DNA of 64,000 nucleotides, taken from positions 1,798,001 through 1,862,000 of the forward strand of contig OZ220224.1 of assembly GCA_964291485.2 (NCBI GenBank), read 5' to 3'. Below, piece after piece: positions 1-10,153 of the stretch (positions are counted from its first letter, which is position 1; each line of letters starts with the position of its first letter). The notes below the pieces were generated by a model that searched no databases, had not been told where the DNA came from, and saw only the letters and a program-made list of their open reading frames with translations. The position numbers and the translations under genes were made by a program. This DNA comes from Kistimonas sp964291485 (GTDB taxonomy: Bacteria > Pseudomonadota > Gammaproteobacteria > Pseudomonadales > Endozoicomonadaceae).

Positions 1-848
<848 letters not shown>

Positions 849-1176
849 GAACCTTGGTTCTCCGATGCTGTACGGATTGTGTTGTGGTTATCATCCTGTG
901 GTGCAGGCGTATACCAAGATCCAATGATGGTATGAAAGTAGCACGTATGTAATTAAGCATTTGTCGTATATTTAGCGATAATATGACAGCTGCTTTGAGG
1001 GGAATGATCGAAACGCCCAAATATGAGCTTTTCTGCTTGTTTGGGTAATTTGTTTGAATTGACCGCGAAATGATTACGCTAGACAACCAAAGCACGACAC
1101 ACTACTCCATCAATCAATGATAGTGGTCATGCTCTGGTGCTGGCCCATTGTTAGTGATGCTAATCCATATGCAATT
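849..1176. other. Intergenic region upstream of aldB
   Basis: This 328-base stretch lies between the 5' end of aldB and the 3' end of the first RBR gene. It should hold the aldB promoter. I searched by eye for a sigma-54 type -24/-12 element and saw none. No convincing gene or RNA. Confidence 0.5.
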
Positions 1177-3198
1177 TTAAAAGGAAGAATCACTGCTACT
1201 GATGCTGACACTGATACTGGGTCGTACTTCCGCGTTTTGGTTTTGTGGCTGTACCCTTGAGTTTTCGTTTTGCGGCTGAGCCCCTGTCTCAGGAAGCGCA
1301 TGGCCGGTGAGTTCACGATACTGAGCTTCCAGAGGATTCAGCTCAGCCATAACTTCCCGCATCCGTGCTTCCCGTAAGACGGCTTCCCGCTCAGGGCTTG
1401 TGCATTGGAACCAATAGCCAGGACCGTGCCACGGCTGCTCACAGACCCAACAATATTCATGTCCACAGGGCCTGCAGACCATATGATTACATCCCTCGTC
1501 TCGATAAGTGTACCGTTGGCACCGGGGACATCGCTTCACAGCATCTATATTGTCCCGAACATGCCTGAATTGATAAATCTCTTCCCGCAATCGGCGTTCT
1601 CTGTCCATGGGGCAAACATGGTCAAAGTCCCATACCAGCCCACAAGGCACATGATGCAGTGTTATTCTTCCACCCGTATGGGCTTCTCTGTTATGACATT
1701 GGAAATATTCTTTTCTCATGTCGATGTTATATGCTGCGTAACAGTCGTCTTCTTCGCAGAACACCGCTCGAGCATCTGAATATGTTGGATATAATTCACC
1801 GACATACCGTTGAGTAAAATACCTTAATAGTACTCTTGCCTCTGGAGTCAGGTTGTTTTCACGGGCACCAAGATTAAAGGCTCCGTTACACCCCGGACAT
1901 CTTGGCACCTGGCCGCGTTCCCTCCAGGTGTCGTAGCCTTGCTTTCCATCAGCTGTAATGTAACCCGAGAAGCAACCTAAGCAGATAAAGTTATTACAGC
2001 AGCTAGTCTGTGAGGCATGTTCCTCACCACATGCGAGGAAGCATTCATCCTGTTCCTGATTATCCAGGAATGTGGCAACAGGAGCGCTTTCTTCATCCTC
2101 TTGTGCCGGTGCGGGAACCGGGGGAATTATTGCTCCGTTTGTTTCATGACGACTGATGGGTTGATTGACAACGGCTGTACGTGTTGCCTGATCTAGCATA
2201 GTTTGTGCTATTTCAGCCGCACGCGGCCAGTTGGATGCTGCTGCAAATCGCCACATATGGCCAAACAGCGAGTCGCCTCGCATCAGATTGCTCCCATGAT
2301 ACCTGCTGTATAGTGCAGTTAGTTGAATTTCACGCTGGTCCAGGTTGGGGGTTAATATGATTCGGGCGAGTTCTTCATCGGGACGCAAGGTCCGTCCCAG
2401 AGAGGCAAAACCACCCTGTTGTGAATCCAGTGAATCTAATCTGGACTCCTGATCATCTACGAGAGGCGTTTCCGGGGGGGGCTCATCTATGTTGACGGCA
2501 TGCGAGTCGTCAGCGCCAGAGTGGGTCGTTGATATACTTGCTCTGTGGGATGATGGCGCAGGCGTAGCAAGTTCCGGGTGGTACGTGGGAATAGCACGGA
2601 TACCTTCGTGCATCATCACCTCTTGGATGGCGATAGCTTCAAGATAGGCGGCACGTGCATTTGCGCGACCGCCTTGGGTAATCCTCGCATAGTGGTCATT
2701 TATGATTTCATTCGTGGATTGGGATAATCGGGAGGCAGCCCTTTGAATATCTCCATGCATCACTCCGCGGTGCTGACGTACGGCGTCAAGATAGGCAACA
2801 AGCGGTGCTTCTTCTTCAATATGACAAGCATTCAGGAGGTCGTTTCGTTGTGTCAGGGTCATTGCGTCAAGCCGCTCTTCCCAGTCTGGGGGGGGGGCAG
2901 TTTGGGGTGTTGGTTCTACAGCATTCACTGACCTGTCTTCAATGCGCAAGCATGGGCAGTAACAATTCCATAGGTATCGACAGATATTGAGCAGTGCATC
3001 GAAACATGCTCTCAACTTGTCGAGACAACTACTTCGCTCAACAATGGCGTTTGCGTTTATTTGGTGAGTAAACTGATTGCCTCCAACGGTATAATTTACG
3101 CTCATGTTAGCTCTCTCATGGATATAAATGAAATTATGCAGAGAGTAAAAATAATTTTTCCGATTTTCATTAACATTGAAGATAGCGTTGTTAGACAT
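1177..3198 (-). CDS. RING-IBR-RING (RBR) E3 ubiquitin-ligase-like effector
   Basis: A 673-residue protein with a complete RBR module at about residues 386-615. RING1 runs from CFLACGEEH through NFICLGCF to RCPGCN. A Cys/His-rich IBR follows (FCEEDDCYAAYN ... CHNREAH ... HVCPM). RING2 is RCPRCQRY ... EGCNHMVCRPCGHEYCWVCEQ. In eukaryotic RBR ligases (parkin, HHARI) the Cys of the GC-x-x-M-x-C motif carries the ubiquitin thioester; here it is C570. The N-terminus has a Cys-rich patch (ACFDALLNICRYLWNCYCPC), followed by a proline/serine-rich linker and helical stretches. I chose the ATG at 3196-3198 because AAGGG precedes it by 7 nt. An upstream in-frame ATG (3288) and a downstream one (3105, behind GAGAG) are alternatives. 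The gene is divergent from its paralogue at 3985. RBR domains are eukaryotic, so a host-directed role is inferred. Two C-runs lie inside the frame. Confidence 0.88.
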   Translation of the reverse strand: MSNNAIFNVNENRKNYFYSLHNFIYIHERANMSVNYTVGGNQFTHQINANAIVERSSCLDKLRACFDALLNICRYLWNCYCPCLRIEDRSVNAVEPTPQTAPPPDWEERLDAMTLTQRNDLLNACHIEEEAPLVAYLDAVRQHRGVMHGDIQRAASRLSQSTNEIINDHYARITQGGRANARAAYLEAIAIQEVMMHEGIRAIPTYHPELATPAPSSHRASISTTHSGADDSHAVNIDEPPPETPLVDDQESRLDSLDSQQGGFASLGRTLRPDEELARIILTPNLDQREIQLTALYSRYHGSNLMRGDSLFGHMWRFAAASNWPRAAEIAQTMLDQATRTAVVNQPISRHETNGAIIPPVPAPAQEDEESAPVATFLDNQEQDECFLACGEEHASQTSCCNNFICLGCFSGYITADGKQGYDTWRERGQVPRCPGCNGAFNLGARENNLTPEARVLLRYFTQRYVGELYPTYSDARAVFCEEDDCYAAYNIDMRKEYFQCHNREAHTGGRITLHHVPCGLVWDFDHVCPMDRERRLREEIYQFRHVRDNIDAVKRCPRCQRYTYRDEGCNHMVCRPCGHEYCWVCEQPWHGPGYWFQCTSPEREAVLREARMREVMAELNPLEAQYRELTGHALPETGAQPQNENSRVQPQNQNAEVRPSISVSISSSDSSF
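2474..2481. repeat. Homopolymer run G8 inside the first RBR gene
   Basis: Eight consecutive G on the plus strand (C on the coding strand) encode part of Pro-Pro-Pro in the disordered linker. Gain or loss of one base would shift the frame upstream of the RBR module. Confidence 0.85.
2888..2897. repeat. Homopolymer run G10 inside the first RBR gene
   Basis: Ten consecutive G on the plus strand encode Ala-Pro-Pro-Pro on the coding strand, just after the Cys-rich N-terminal patch. This is the longest G/C run seen in the window and a classical length for slipped-strand variation. The frame is open (ON) in this sequence. Confidence 0.88.
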
Positions 3199-3984
3199 TT
3201 TAATGCCCTTGTTATTAATAATGTTGCTCTGGTTTATGTGTTTCAATAATGATTGAGAATATATTGGAATAAATTTCCTGTTGATCATCGTTGTGACGAT
3301 TTTGTCAGAATTGTTAAATGATAAGATCTGCGATAAATAGAGTGAAAGCTGGCTGTTTCAAGATTGTTAATTGTAGGGTTTAATTCTGTTTTTATAAAAA
3401 TACTGATCATCCTGCGTTTATATTTTCCAGATAATACGTTTCAGATCTTGTTGCCATCTACTTCATCGTGGTTTGCAGAAGATAAAGTTGGAAGCCTCAA
3501 ATAAATTTTTAACGAAATGGGGTGAAAATCATTACAATTATGAAAATATGCTGATATGTATCTGGAATCGACTTCTACTGGGCGACATGATGACATGTAA
3601 CGACTCTTAGGTTATTAGTGCTTGCAGCATTGTCAGGTTTTTGGGTAGGAGGTTGTTTTCATTGGTATGTGAATTTATTTGGCACTTGCACTTTAGTAGA
3701 AATGGTTTGCGCAGAGATCTGTTGGAAACATCAGTTCTGTGAGAATAGATTATTTGTCTGTAGGTATATTTCAGGTTGAATTTCCATACGTTTTTAATGT
3801 GTTTTTTAGCTTTTATATATCAAATAGTTATCTTTTTGATTGACGCTGTTGTTATCTGGATAAAGTGAAAATGTTAGTGATACTGACATGATGTTTAGTA
3901 GTTTTCTGGCGCTGTTGTTGTCAAATGAAAGAATAGCTTTAGAGATGAATTATGCATTGAACTTTCTAAGTTAAGGAATCATAC
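3199..3984. other. Divergent promoter region between the two RBR genes
   Basis: About 786 A/T-rich bases separate the two divergent RBR genes. They must hold both promoters and possibly shared control elements. I see no open frame with coding character, no strong terminator and no clean -35/-10 pair that I would assign with confidence. Confidence 0.5.
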
Positions 3985-6900
3985 ATGGCGGCAACAGCAG
4001 GAACGGAATTACAGGCTCCTCGTTATCGAGGCATTCAAGCACAGAATACGCAACAGGATAATGCGCTGCTCAGCGGTATCAAGGAGATTGGTCGCTGCAT
4101 TGCCAGTTTTTTCCAATATCTCTGGGATAATTGTTGTTGTTGTATCCCGTGTGGTCATCGGCAGAGTCGCGTGTTGGAGAATGTAGCACCAGTCATGCCA
4201 GGTCCGGGTGGGGGAGCTGAAAGGGATCGAGAAGAGGTTGAAGGAGAATCATCTGAAGCCACTGAGTCTGAGATTAGAGAGCCTGCACCTTTTTTGCCTC
4301 GGGAACGGCGTGCTCCCCTGGATCGAGGCATTGGATTTACTCGTCCGCACCCACTACTGCGACATGCCTTTCTATCAGATCAACGGCGTGAGCCCGATGA
4401 AACCACGTCAGGATTGCTCCAGGCGACCGAACATCTGGCGGGCAGTGACAGACTGGTCGCTTTTGCTCGTGACGCGCTACGCAATCCGGAAGTCGCCAGC
4501 AGCAGGCGGGTAGAACTGGAAAATATCTTGCAAGAAGCTGGTAACAATAACAGAGGCAATGGTTTATATAGCGCAATACTGGATGGTCGTGGTTATTTTA
4601 TCCGTAATCATGCCCGCCAGTTTTTAGAGCGTTTGGTGCAGTCTGGGGGGGATGAAGAAGATGCCGATGACCTGGAATCCCTGACGTCTGTGCGAACGGT
4701 GATTCACCGTCCGTCAGCTTGGGCTGACCACGCAGAACCCCAACCCATAGGCGCTACAGGCTATACGCCGCCAGGGGCTGTAGCACGGCGAATGATGGAT
4801 ATTGACGAGCCGGTTTTTTTAGCGCATGGCCCTGACCGTATTCGTGACAGTGACCGAAGGTTGGATCGATATCATGCGCTGATTGAATTTGCGCGGGCCA
4901 TTTCGCATGACCGCTGGGGGGAGCGTACAGATTTTCTCTTTAGAAGAACAGGCCTTAGACAAAACGCAACAAATCAGGCGATAGAACAAGTGCTGCCACA
5001 ACTGCTGAGACAAACTCCTTTTGATATGGCTAGGAGCCAGGTCAGGAATCTGGTCAACATCTACGAACAGGGGAGGGGAAGGCGTCGTACAGACAGAGAT
5101 CTTGATACGATGCTTATTGCAGCCTTGGTTATCTCGGATTATACCGGTGTTGGTAGTCGTTCAACGTCTGTTGAGACGAGTAGACGAAGTAGCCTTGCAG
5201 AAGAATCTGACCTTGAAGATAGCCCGTTGACTGAGGATGAGGATGCCCTTCCGTCAAATGGCCCGACAACGGGCGAGAGGCGTGATTGGGGGGGGGCACG
5301 TCCAAGAACCAGCACCGCTGTTCCGGCAAGGGAGCCTTTGTCAGGTTCACGGGAGGACTATACAACGAATGGTGTTTATCTGGGGGCGACGCATATGCCG
5401 TCAGATGAACTTGCCCGTTTGGCCAGTAGCAGGAGGACGGATTCGGAAAGCGTGCTGAGAACGGTAGACAGGGTGAGCGGAGATGCTTCTCCTCGGGCGG
5501 TTCGTCTGGCAGAACTCCTCATTCGTCAAGAGTATGAGGAAGCAACAGCATTATGCCGTGATAATCCAAACGGCGATCAGGCTTACCAGCTTCTCCGGCA
5601 AGAGTTTTATCTAACTAAAAATCGACATATGGCGCGTCGATTGGCCATGTCAATCGTCGCCGAAGAGCGTGAAGATGAAAGCAGCCCATATGCCAGCCTG
5701 CGTGAGTCTTATCGCCGAAATGAACACAGCGCAAGAGAGATAATAGATGAATACAGTCTGGCAACGTTCTTGGATACTCGAACGCGCAGTCGCAATGCAA
5801 GAGCTGCAACCGAAACAGAAACAGAAACAATAGCAACGGAAGCCGAACCAACGGAAACGCCTGAAGAGCCGCCAGAGTGTGCAATGTGTTTCAGTAACCC
5901 TGGGACTGTGGAGTGGTCTTGTTGTTCTATTGCTCAAAATGAGCGGGTGGCGTTTTGCCCGGAGTGTATTGATGGGACAATTTCGGTAGAACTCGACGCA
6001 GACAAATTCGATGATTACCTTGCGAATAACCAGACCATACGTTGCCAAACGTGCAGAGCCCGCGTGGAGTTAGGGCCTTATGCAAATTATCTGACGCAGG
6101 AAACTCAAGACAAATTATTTGAATTTGCACAACGAGTCCTCAATGAAGGTGCAGGCACTTATTTTGTGAAGTGCACAGCGTGTAGTAACGGTGGGACGGT
6201 AGATTCAAGCTACAGGGAGCCCTATTTCGAATGCACACAAATCGAAAGGCATCCTGATCGCAGGCCACGACGGGTTTGTGTCAGTTGCAGCAATATCTGG
6301 GAAGGAAGGCAGCATGAGTGCCCTCAATCACCAGAAGCTGTCCTGCTAAATAAGATAGAGTCAATGCATTTGGCTATTAGTAACCCTGATAACGTCAAGC
6401 TTTGCCCCAACGAGACATGTTTAAGGAGGATAGAGCGTCAATCTGGCTGTAACGAGATGAATTGCGACAAGTGTCGACGCAATTTCTGTTGGAATTGCAT
6501 GGATAATTTTATGGGTACGAATGGCTGTTATGAGCGAACTGCAGAGGCGCACCACCGATACCATGAGGCTCAGCGTCGGGGAGAAGTCGTAGCTAATCCG
6601 CCAAGATATTTTTACGGATGTACAGTTTCTGAAGATAATGCAAGAAGCCGGAGAGTGGGCGCCTATCGCACAAGGCTGGTGCCATTGGTTGCAGAGTACC
6701 GACGTATGACCGGACGCGGGAATGACGACAGCATCACGATTGATGTATTGGCCAACCAGACCGGCAACGTCAGGCTTAACAGCGCGCAGATAGTCGATAG
6801 CCGTGGTAATGCGTTAAACGGTCGGGGCACGGTCAGCGTGGTGAACAACCAGCTGCAGTTTGCGCCAGGCACAGACTTCGACTGTATGGTCAGGGGTGAA

Positions 6901-7617
6901 AGCACGAGCGTCACCGTGCGTTATGACATGTCTGATGACCAAGGAAGGAGATCCGAAGGCACCACTACGATCAGGGTGGCCGGCACCAATGATTATCCGG
7001 TGGCAACTGCCGATACCGCAACCACCAGCATCGATGTATTGGCCAACCAGACCGACAACGTCAGGGTCGACAGAGCGCAGATTGTTGATTGCCGTGGCAA
7101 TCCGTTAACCGGTCAGGGCACGGTCAGGGTGGTGAACAACCAGCTGCAGTTTACGCTGGGCAGTGACTTCGACAATATGGCCAATGGTGAAAGCACCACC
7201 GTCAACATACGTTATGTCATGTCCAATAACCAAGGGAGAGCATCCGAAGCCACCGCCACGATTAGGGTGAACGGCACCCGTCATTTCCCGGTGGCAACTG
7301 CCGATACCGCAACCATCACCATCGATGTATTGGCCAACCAGACCGACAACGTCAGGGTCCACAGTGCGCAGATTGTTGATAACCGTGGCAATCCGTTATT
7401 AAACGGTCAGGGCACGGTCAGGGTGGTGAGCAACAGGCTGGAGTTTATGCTGGGCAGTGACTTCGACAATATGGCCAATGGTGAAAGTACCACCGTCAAC
7501 ATACGTTATGTCATGACCAATAACCAAGGGAGAGCATCCGAAGCCACCGTCAGGATTAGGGTGAACGGCACCCGTCATTTCCCGGAGGCGACTGTAACAA
7601 CGGGTACAAGTAGCTGA
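3985..7617 (+). CDS. RBR E3 ubiquitin-ligase-like effector fused to tandem VCBS/tandem-95-like repeats
   Basis: 1210 residues; AAGGA lies 7 nt before the ATG. Order: N-terminal hydrophobic Cys patch (SFFQYLWDNCCCCIPC), about 570 residues of charged, partly disordered and helical sequence, an RBR module from C632 to about residue 850, then three 97-residue repeats from about 918 to the end. RING1 is ECAMCFSN ... FCPECID ... CQTCRA. The IBR is KCTACSN ... FECTQIERH ... CVSCSN ... HECPQ. RING2 is LCPNETCLRRIERQSGCNEMNCDKCRRNFCWNC, with C822 at the thioester position. The repeats (TIDVLANQTDNVRV ... GESTTVNIRYVMTNNQGRASEA ... VNGT) resemble VCBS/tandem-95 beta-sandwich units of large secreted adhesins. 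The motif DELARL shortly before the RBR is shared with the divergent neighbour, so the two are paralogues. The fusion is unusual. Host ubiquitination is inferred. Confidence 0.88.
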   Translation: MAATAGTELQAPRYRGIQAQNTQQDNALLSGIKEIGRCIASFFQYLWDNCCCCIPCGHRQSRVLENVAPVMPGPGGGAERDREEVEGESSEATESEIREPAPFLPRERRAPLDRGIGFTRPHPLLRHAFLSDQRREPDETTSGLLQATEHLAGSDRLVAFARDALRNPEVASSRRVELENILQEAGNNNRGNGLYSAILDGRGYFIRNHARQFLERLVQSGGDEEDADDLESLTSVRTVIHRPSAWADHAEPQPIGATGYTPPGAVARRMMDIDEPVFLAHGPDRIRDSDRRLDRYHALIEFARAISHDRWGERTDFLFRRTGLRQNATNQAIEQVLPQLLRQTPFDMARSQVRNLVNIYEQGRGRRRTDRDLDTMLIAALVISDYTGVGSRSTSVETSRRSSLAEESDLEDSPLTEDEDALPSNGPTTGERRDWGGARPRTSTAVPAREPLSGSREDYTTNGVYLGATHMPSDELARLASSRRTDSESVLRTVDRVSGDASPRAVRLAELLIRQEYEEATALCRDNPNGDQAYQLLRQEFYLTKNRHMARRLAMSIVAEEREDESSPYASLRESYRRNEHSAREIIDEYSLATFLDTRTRSRNARAATETETETIATEAEPTETPEEPPECAMCFSNPGTVEWSCCSIAQNERVAFCPECIDGTISVELDADKFDDYLANNQTIRCQTCRARVELGPYANYLTQETQDKLFEFAQRVLNEGAGTYFVKCTACSNGGTVDSSYREPYFECTQIERHPDRRPRRVCVSCSNIWEGRQHECPQSPEAVLLNKIESMHLAISNPDNVKLCPNETCLRRIERQSGCNEMNCDKCRRNFCWNCMDNFMGTNGCYERTAEAHHRYHEAQRRGEVVANPPRYFYGCTVSEDNARSRRVGAYRTRLVPLVAEYRRMTGRGNDDSITIDVLANQTGNVRLNSAQIVDSRGNALNGRGTVSVVNNQLQFAPGTDFDCMVRGESTSVTVRYDMSDDQGRRSEGTTTIRVAGTNDYPVATADTATTSIDVLANQTDNVRVDRAQIVDCRGNPLTGQGTVRVVNNQLQFTLGSDFDNMANGESTTVNIRYVMSNNQGRASEATATIRVNGTRHFPVATADTATITIDVLANQTDNVRVHSAQIVDNRGNPLLNGQGTVRVVSNRLEFMLGSDFDNMANGESTTVNIRYVMTNNQGRASEATVRIRVNGTRHFPEATVTTGTSS
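5288..5296. repeat. Homopolymer run G9 inside the second RBR gene
   Basis: Nine G encode Trp-Gly-Gly in the linker upstream of the RBR. A second run of seven G lies at 4645-4651 in the same gene. Slippage would truncate the protein before its ligase module. Confidence 0.85.
6742..7611 (+). repeat. Three in-frame 291-bp tandem repeats
   Basis: The marker gatgtattggcc recurs at 6742, 7033 and 7324, a strict 291-bp period of 97 codons. Units 2 and 3 are almost identical at DNA level apart from one inserted codon and scattered changes; unit 1 is more diverged. This indicates recent duplication or homogenisation, and unit number may vary between strains. Confidence 0.9.
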
Positions 7618-7670
7618 TTAACTCTGTTGCTAATACAGCGTTGTAATTATTAGGGTTGTGTAGGGCAGGT

Positions 7671-7701
7671 GGCTGATTATCATCACCATTGGTAATCAGC
7701 C
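7671..7701. terminator. Hairpin between convergent RBR gene and rnf operon
   Basis: A perfect 9-bp stem (ggctgatta / taatcagcc) with a 13-nt loop lies between two convergent genes. Neither side has a strong T-run, so intrinsic termination is only probable. Confidence 0.45.
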
Positions 7702-7724
7702 GCATCTAAGGGAATGTAGGGAAT

Positions 7725-8438
7725 CTATTGGATAGTGCCTGTAACCCTGACCCGTTTACTTCCAGTAACAGATGTTTCTCTCAGGGCTACCCGATGAGTC
7801 TGAATTTTAGTATCCACTAGGTTTTTCAATGCAATCAAAAAGCCCATAAATACAAATGCACCAGGCGGCAGAATTGCAAACAGGAATTTCTTGTAATCGG
7901 GTATGACTGTCATTTGCCAGTTTTCAGCAACAGGACCAAACAGCAGGTGCATATTGGCAAAGAGCGTGCCCTGTCCTACCAGTTCCCGTAAACCACCCAG
8001 CAAGACCAGCACCAGTGTAAAGCCAGTACCCATCATGAAGCCGTCCAACGCCGCCGGTGTGATAGCATGTTTTGATGCGTAGGCATCTGCGCGGCCAAGA
8101 ATGATGCAGTTGGTCACAATCAGCGGGATAAAGATGCCCAGAATTTTGTACAGTTCATAGGTGTACGCCTGCATCAGCAGTTCAACGCAAGTGGTCAGTG
8201 AGGCGATGACCATCACGAAGACCGGCAGGCGGATTGCTTCAGTCATCTGTCGTCTGAACAGGGAAACCGCGATGTTGGAAAAGGTCAGAACTGCAATTGT
8301 CGCAATGCCAAGGCCCAGTGCGTTGACCACGCTGTTGGAGACGCCGAGCAACGGGCACAGACCCAGCAATTGCACCAGTGCCGGGTTGTTTTTCCAAAGG
8401 CCTTCCAGGGCGATATGGCGTGGATCAGTGCTGGCCAT
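7725..8438 (-). CDS. rnfE: Electron transport complex subunit RnfE/RsxE
   Basis: A 237-residue polytopic inner-membrane subunit of the Rnf complex, which couples electron transfer between ferredoxin and NAD to Na+ or H+ movement, or in E. coli (Rsx) reduces SoxR. Family landmarks are visible: NPALVQLLGLCPLLGVSNS near the N-terminus, several hydrophobic helices, LGIFIPLIVTNCIILGRADAYASK in the middle, and a late PPGAFVFMGFLIALKN. It is paralogous to RnfA, with the same LGLCP and TNC motifs whose cysteines bind a membrane-embedded FeS cluster. It overlaps rnfG by 14 nt and is the last gene of the operon. The nth gene that follows rsxE in E. coli is not here; a convergent RBR gene follows instead. 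Confidence 0.96.
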   Translation of the reverse strand: MASTDPRHIALEGLWKNNPALVQLLGLCPLLGVSNSVVNALGLGIATIAVLTFSNIAVSLFRRQMTEAIRLPVFVMVIASLTTCVELLMQAYTYELYKILGIFIPLIVTNCIILGRADAYASKHAITPAALDGFMMGTGFTLVLVLLGGLRELVGQGTLFANMHLLFGPVAENWQMTVIPDYKKFLFAILPPGAFVFMGFLIALKNLVDTKIQTHRVALRETSVTGSKRVRVTGTIQ

Positions 8439-9087
8439 GGGGGGACTCCTTCAGGCGTTGAAGCCCGTTGGTGAACAGGGCGCTATGGTATTCAGCAAAA
8501 TAGTCCAGGCTGCGGCGTACGGCGGCAACAACCGCACGTGGGGTGATGGTTGCACCGGTAAACTGATCAAACTCACCTCCATCTTTGCGTACGGCCCAGC
8601 CTTCTCCGGCAGGATTATTCATGGACTTGCCATTGAAACCCAGAATCCAGTCGGAGATACGGGTGTCTATACCATCGCCCAATCCGGGGGTTTCCTTGTG
8701 GGTAATGACCCGAACGCCGGATATCTGTCCCTCGGCGTAAATACCGACCAGCAAGGTAATACGGCCACTGTAACCATCCGGTGCGACCACTGGCAGGATG
8801 ATGGCCGATGGTTTGTCCTTCAGGAACGCAACGTAGGCTTCAGGGGGCTGAACATAAGGGCCAAGGCGCTCAGGTTCCGGTAGTTTGACGCGGGTATCCA
8901 GCAGACTGTTGTCAAATGCTTTAGGTGGCAGTACCTCGTGCAGTGCCTTTTCTTCGCTGGCGCGCACCTGGCTGGCAATCTGGTCACGTGTCGCGTACCA
9001 GGTCAAGGCCACGAGACCCGTGGTCAATACCGCAAATAGCCCAAGGGTCAGACTGTTTTTACTGATGGTTCGAAAGAGTGCCGTCAT
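8425..9087 (-). CDS. rnfG: Electron transport complex subunit RnfG/RsxG (covalent FMN)
   Basis: A 220-residue subunit with one N-terminal membrane helix (about residues 12-31) and a periplasmic FMN-binding domain. The flavinylation motif TGATIT lies at 177-182, and T180 would receive FMN through a phosphoester, as shown for NqrC/RnfG. GYSGRITLLVG, ETPGLGD and DGGEFDQFTGA are family hallmarks. It is translationally coupled to rnfE (overlap) and lies 2 nt from rnfD. Attaching the flavin needs an ApbE transferase, which is not encoded in this window. Confidence 0.96.
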   Translation of the reverse strand: MTALFRTISKNSLTLGLFAVLTTGLVALTWYATRDQIASQVRASEEKALHEVLPPKAFDNSLLDTRVKLPEPERLGPYVQPPEAYVAFLKDKPSAIILPVVAPDGYSGRITLLVGIYAEGQISGVRVITHKETPGLGDGIDTRISDWILGFNGKSMNNPAGEGWAVRKDGGEFDQFTGATITPRAVVAAVRRSLDYFAEYHSALFTNGLQRLKESPHGQH

Positions 9088-9089
9088 GG

Positions 9090-10151
9090 TTATTCAGACT
9101 TTGCCAGCCCCCGTTTCGGTTTTTTGTGTCCGTAAGTACGGGGCTGGGTGTAGTAGTCAATAGTGGGTGCCGCCATGTTCATCAACAGCGTGGCAAAGGC
9201 GACACCGTCAGGGTAGCCACCCCAGGCCCGGATGATGTATGTGATTAATCCAACGCCTAGGCCAAAAATAAAACGTCCCCTTGCTGAAGTGGCGCCGCTG
9301 ACTGGGTCGGTAATAATAAAAAAGGCGCCCAGCATGGTGGCCCCGGAGAACAGGTGGAACCAAGGGGAGCCGTTGGATTCAGAGCCTGAACCGCCCCAGA
9401 ACACCAGAGACATGACGAACAGGCCGGCCAGCATACCCAGCGGTGCATGCCAGGTGATCACTTTCCGGTACAGCAGCACCAGGCCGCCGACCAGGAAGGC
9501 CAGATTAACCCAAAACCAGCCGATGCTGCTCATGCCGGTCAGTTGTGGCGTGCTTTCCCACAGCTCCGGTATCGTCAATGAGCGATTTTCCCGGACGATG
9601 TCCAGAGGGGTGGCCAGCGTCCAGCCGTCAACAGCCAGGTGGCTGCTACCCGGTGTGAAAATCGCGTGGAATGCTTCGCTTAAACCGGTAAGGGCAGGAT
9701 GGCCTTCAATACCCACGGGAGGCGCCCAGCTCGTCATCTCCTGGGGAAAGGAAATCAGTAGCAGTACATAACCCAGCATGGCGGGGTTGAAGGGGTTATA
9801 CCCCATACCGCCGTAGAGTTGCTTGCCGATCGCAATGGCAAACACCGTTCCGGTCAGGGTAAGCCACCAGGGGGAAAAAGGGGGCAGAGCCAGGCCCAGC
9901 AGCAGGGCAGTCACCAGGGCAGAGCCGTCTTTTAAGTAGAACGTCAGTGGACGTTTACGAAGGGCCAGTACAGCCGCTTCTGTCACCAGGGCGACCAGTG
10001 AGCACCAGACAACATTGATCAATGTGCCCCAGCCAAAGAAAAAGGTCAGGGCAAACAAGCCGGGCAGGCTTGCAGCCAGTACCCATTGCATGACCCTGGG
10101 CGTCTGGTTGGCGCCGAGGGTATGGGGTGACGTTTGTCGTATCAGCGCCAT
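9090..10151 (-). CDS. rnfD: Electron transport complex subunit RnfD/RsxD
   Basis: A 353-residue multi-spanning membrane subunit homologous to NqrB. Visible landmarks are KRPLTFYLKDGSALVTALLL, MGYNPFNPAMLGYVLLL, the LATPLD motif whose Thr (T181) corresponds to the flavinylated residue of other RnfD proteins, SGATMLGAFFIITDPVSGATSARGR split over a helix turn, and GGYPDGVAFATLLMNMAAPTID near the C-terminus. It starts 2 nt after rnfC ends, as expected in a coupled operon. Together with RnfE and RnfA it forms the ion-conducting membrane part. Confidence 0.96.
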   Translation of the reverse strand: MALIRQTSPHTLGANQTPRVMQWVLAASLPGLFALTFFFGWGTLINVVWCSLVALVTEAAVLALRKRPLTFYLKDGSALVTALLLGLALPPFSPWWLTLTGTVFAIAIGKQLYGGMGYNPFNPAMLGYVLLLISFPQEMTSWAPPVGIEGHPALTGLSEAFHAIFTPGSSHLAVDGWTLATPLDIVRENRSLTIPELWESTPQLTGMSSIGWFWVNLAFLVGGLVLLYRKVITWHAPLGMLAGLFVMSLVFWGGSGSESNGSPWFHLFSGATMLGAFFIITDPVSGATSARGRFIFGLGVGLITYIIRAWGGYPDGVAFATLLMNMAAPTIDYYTQPRTYGHKKPKRGLAKSE

Positions 10152-10153
10152 AA

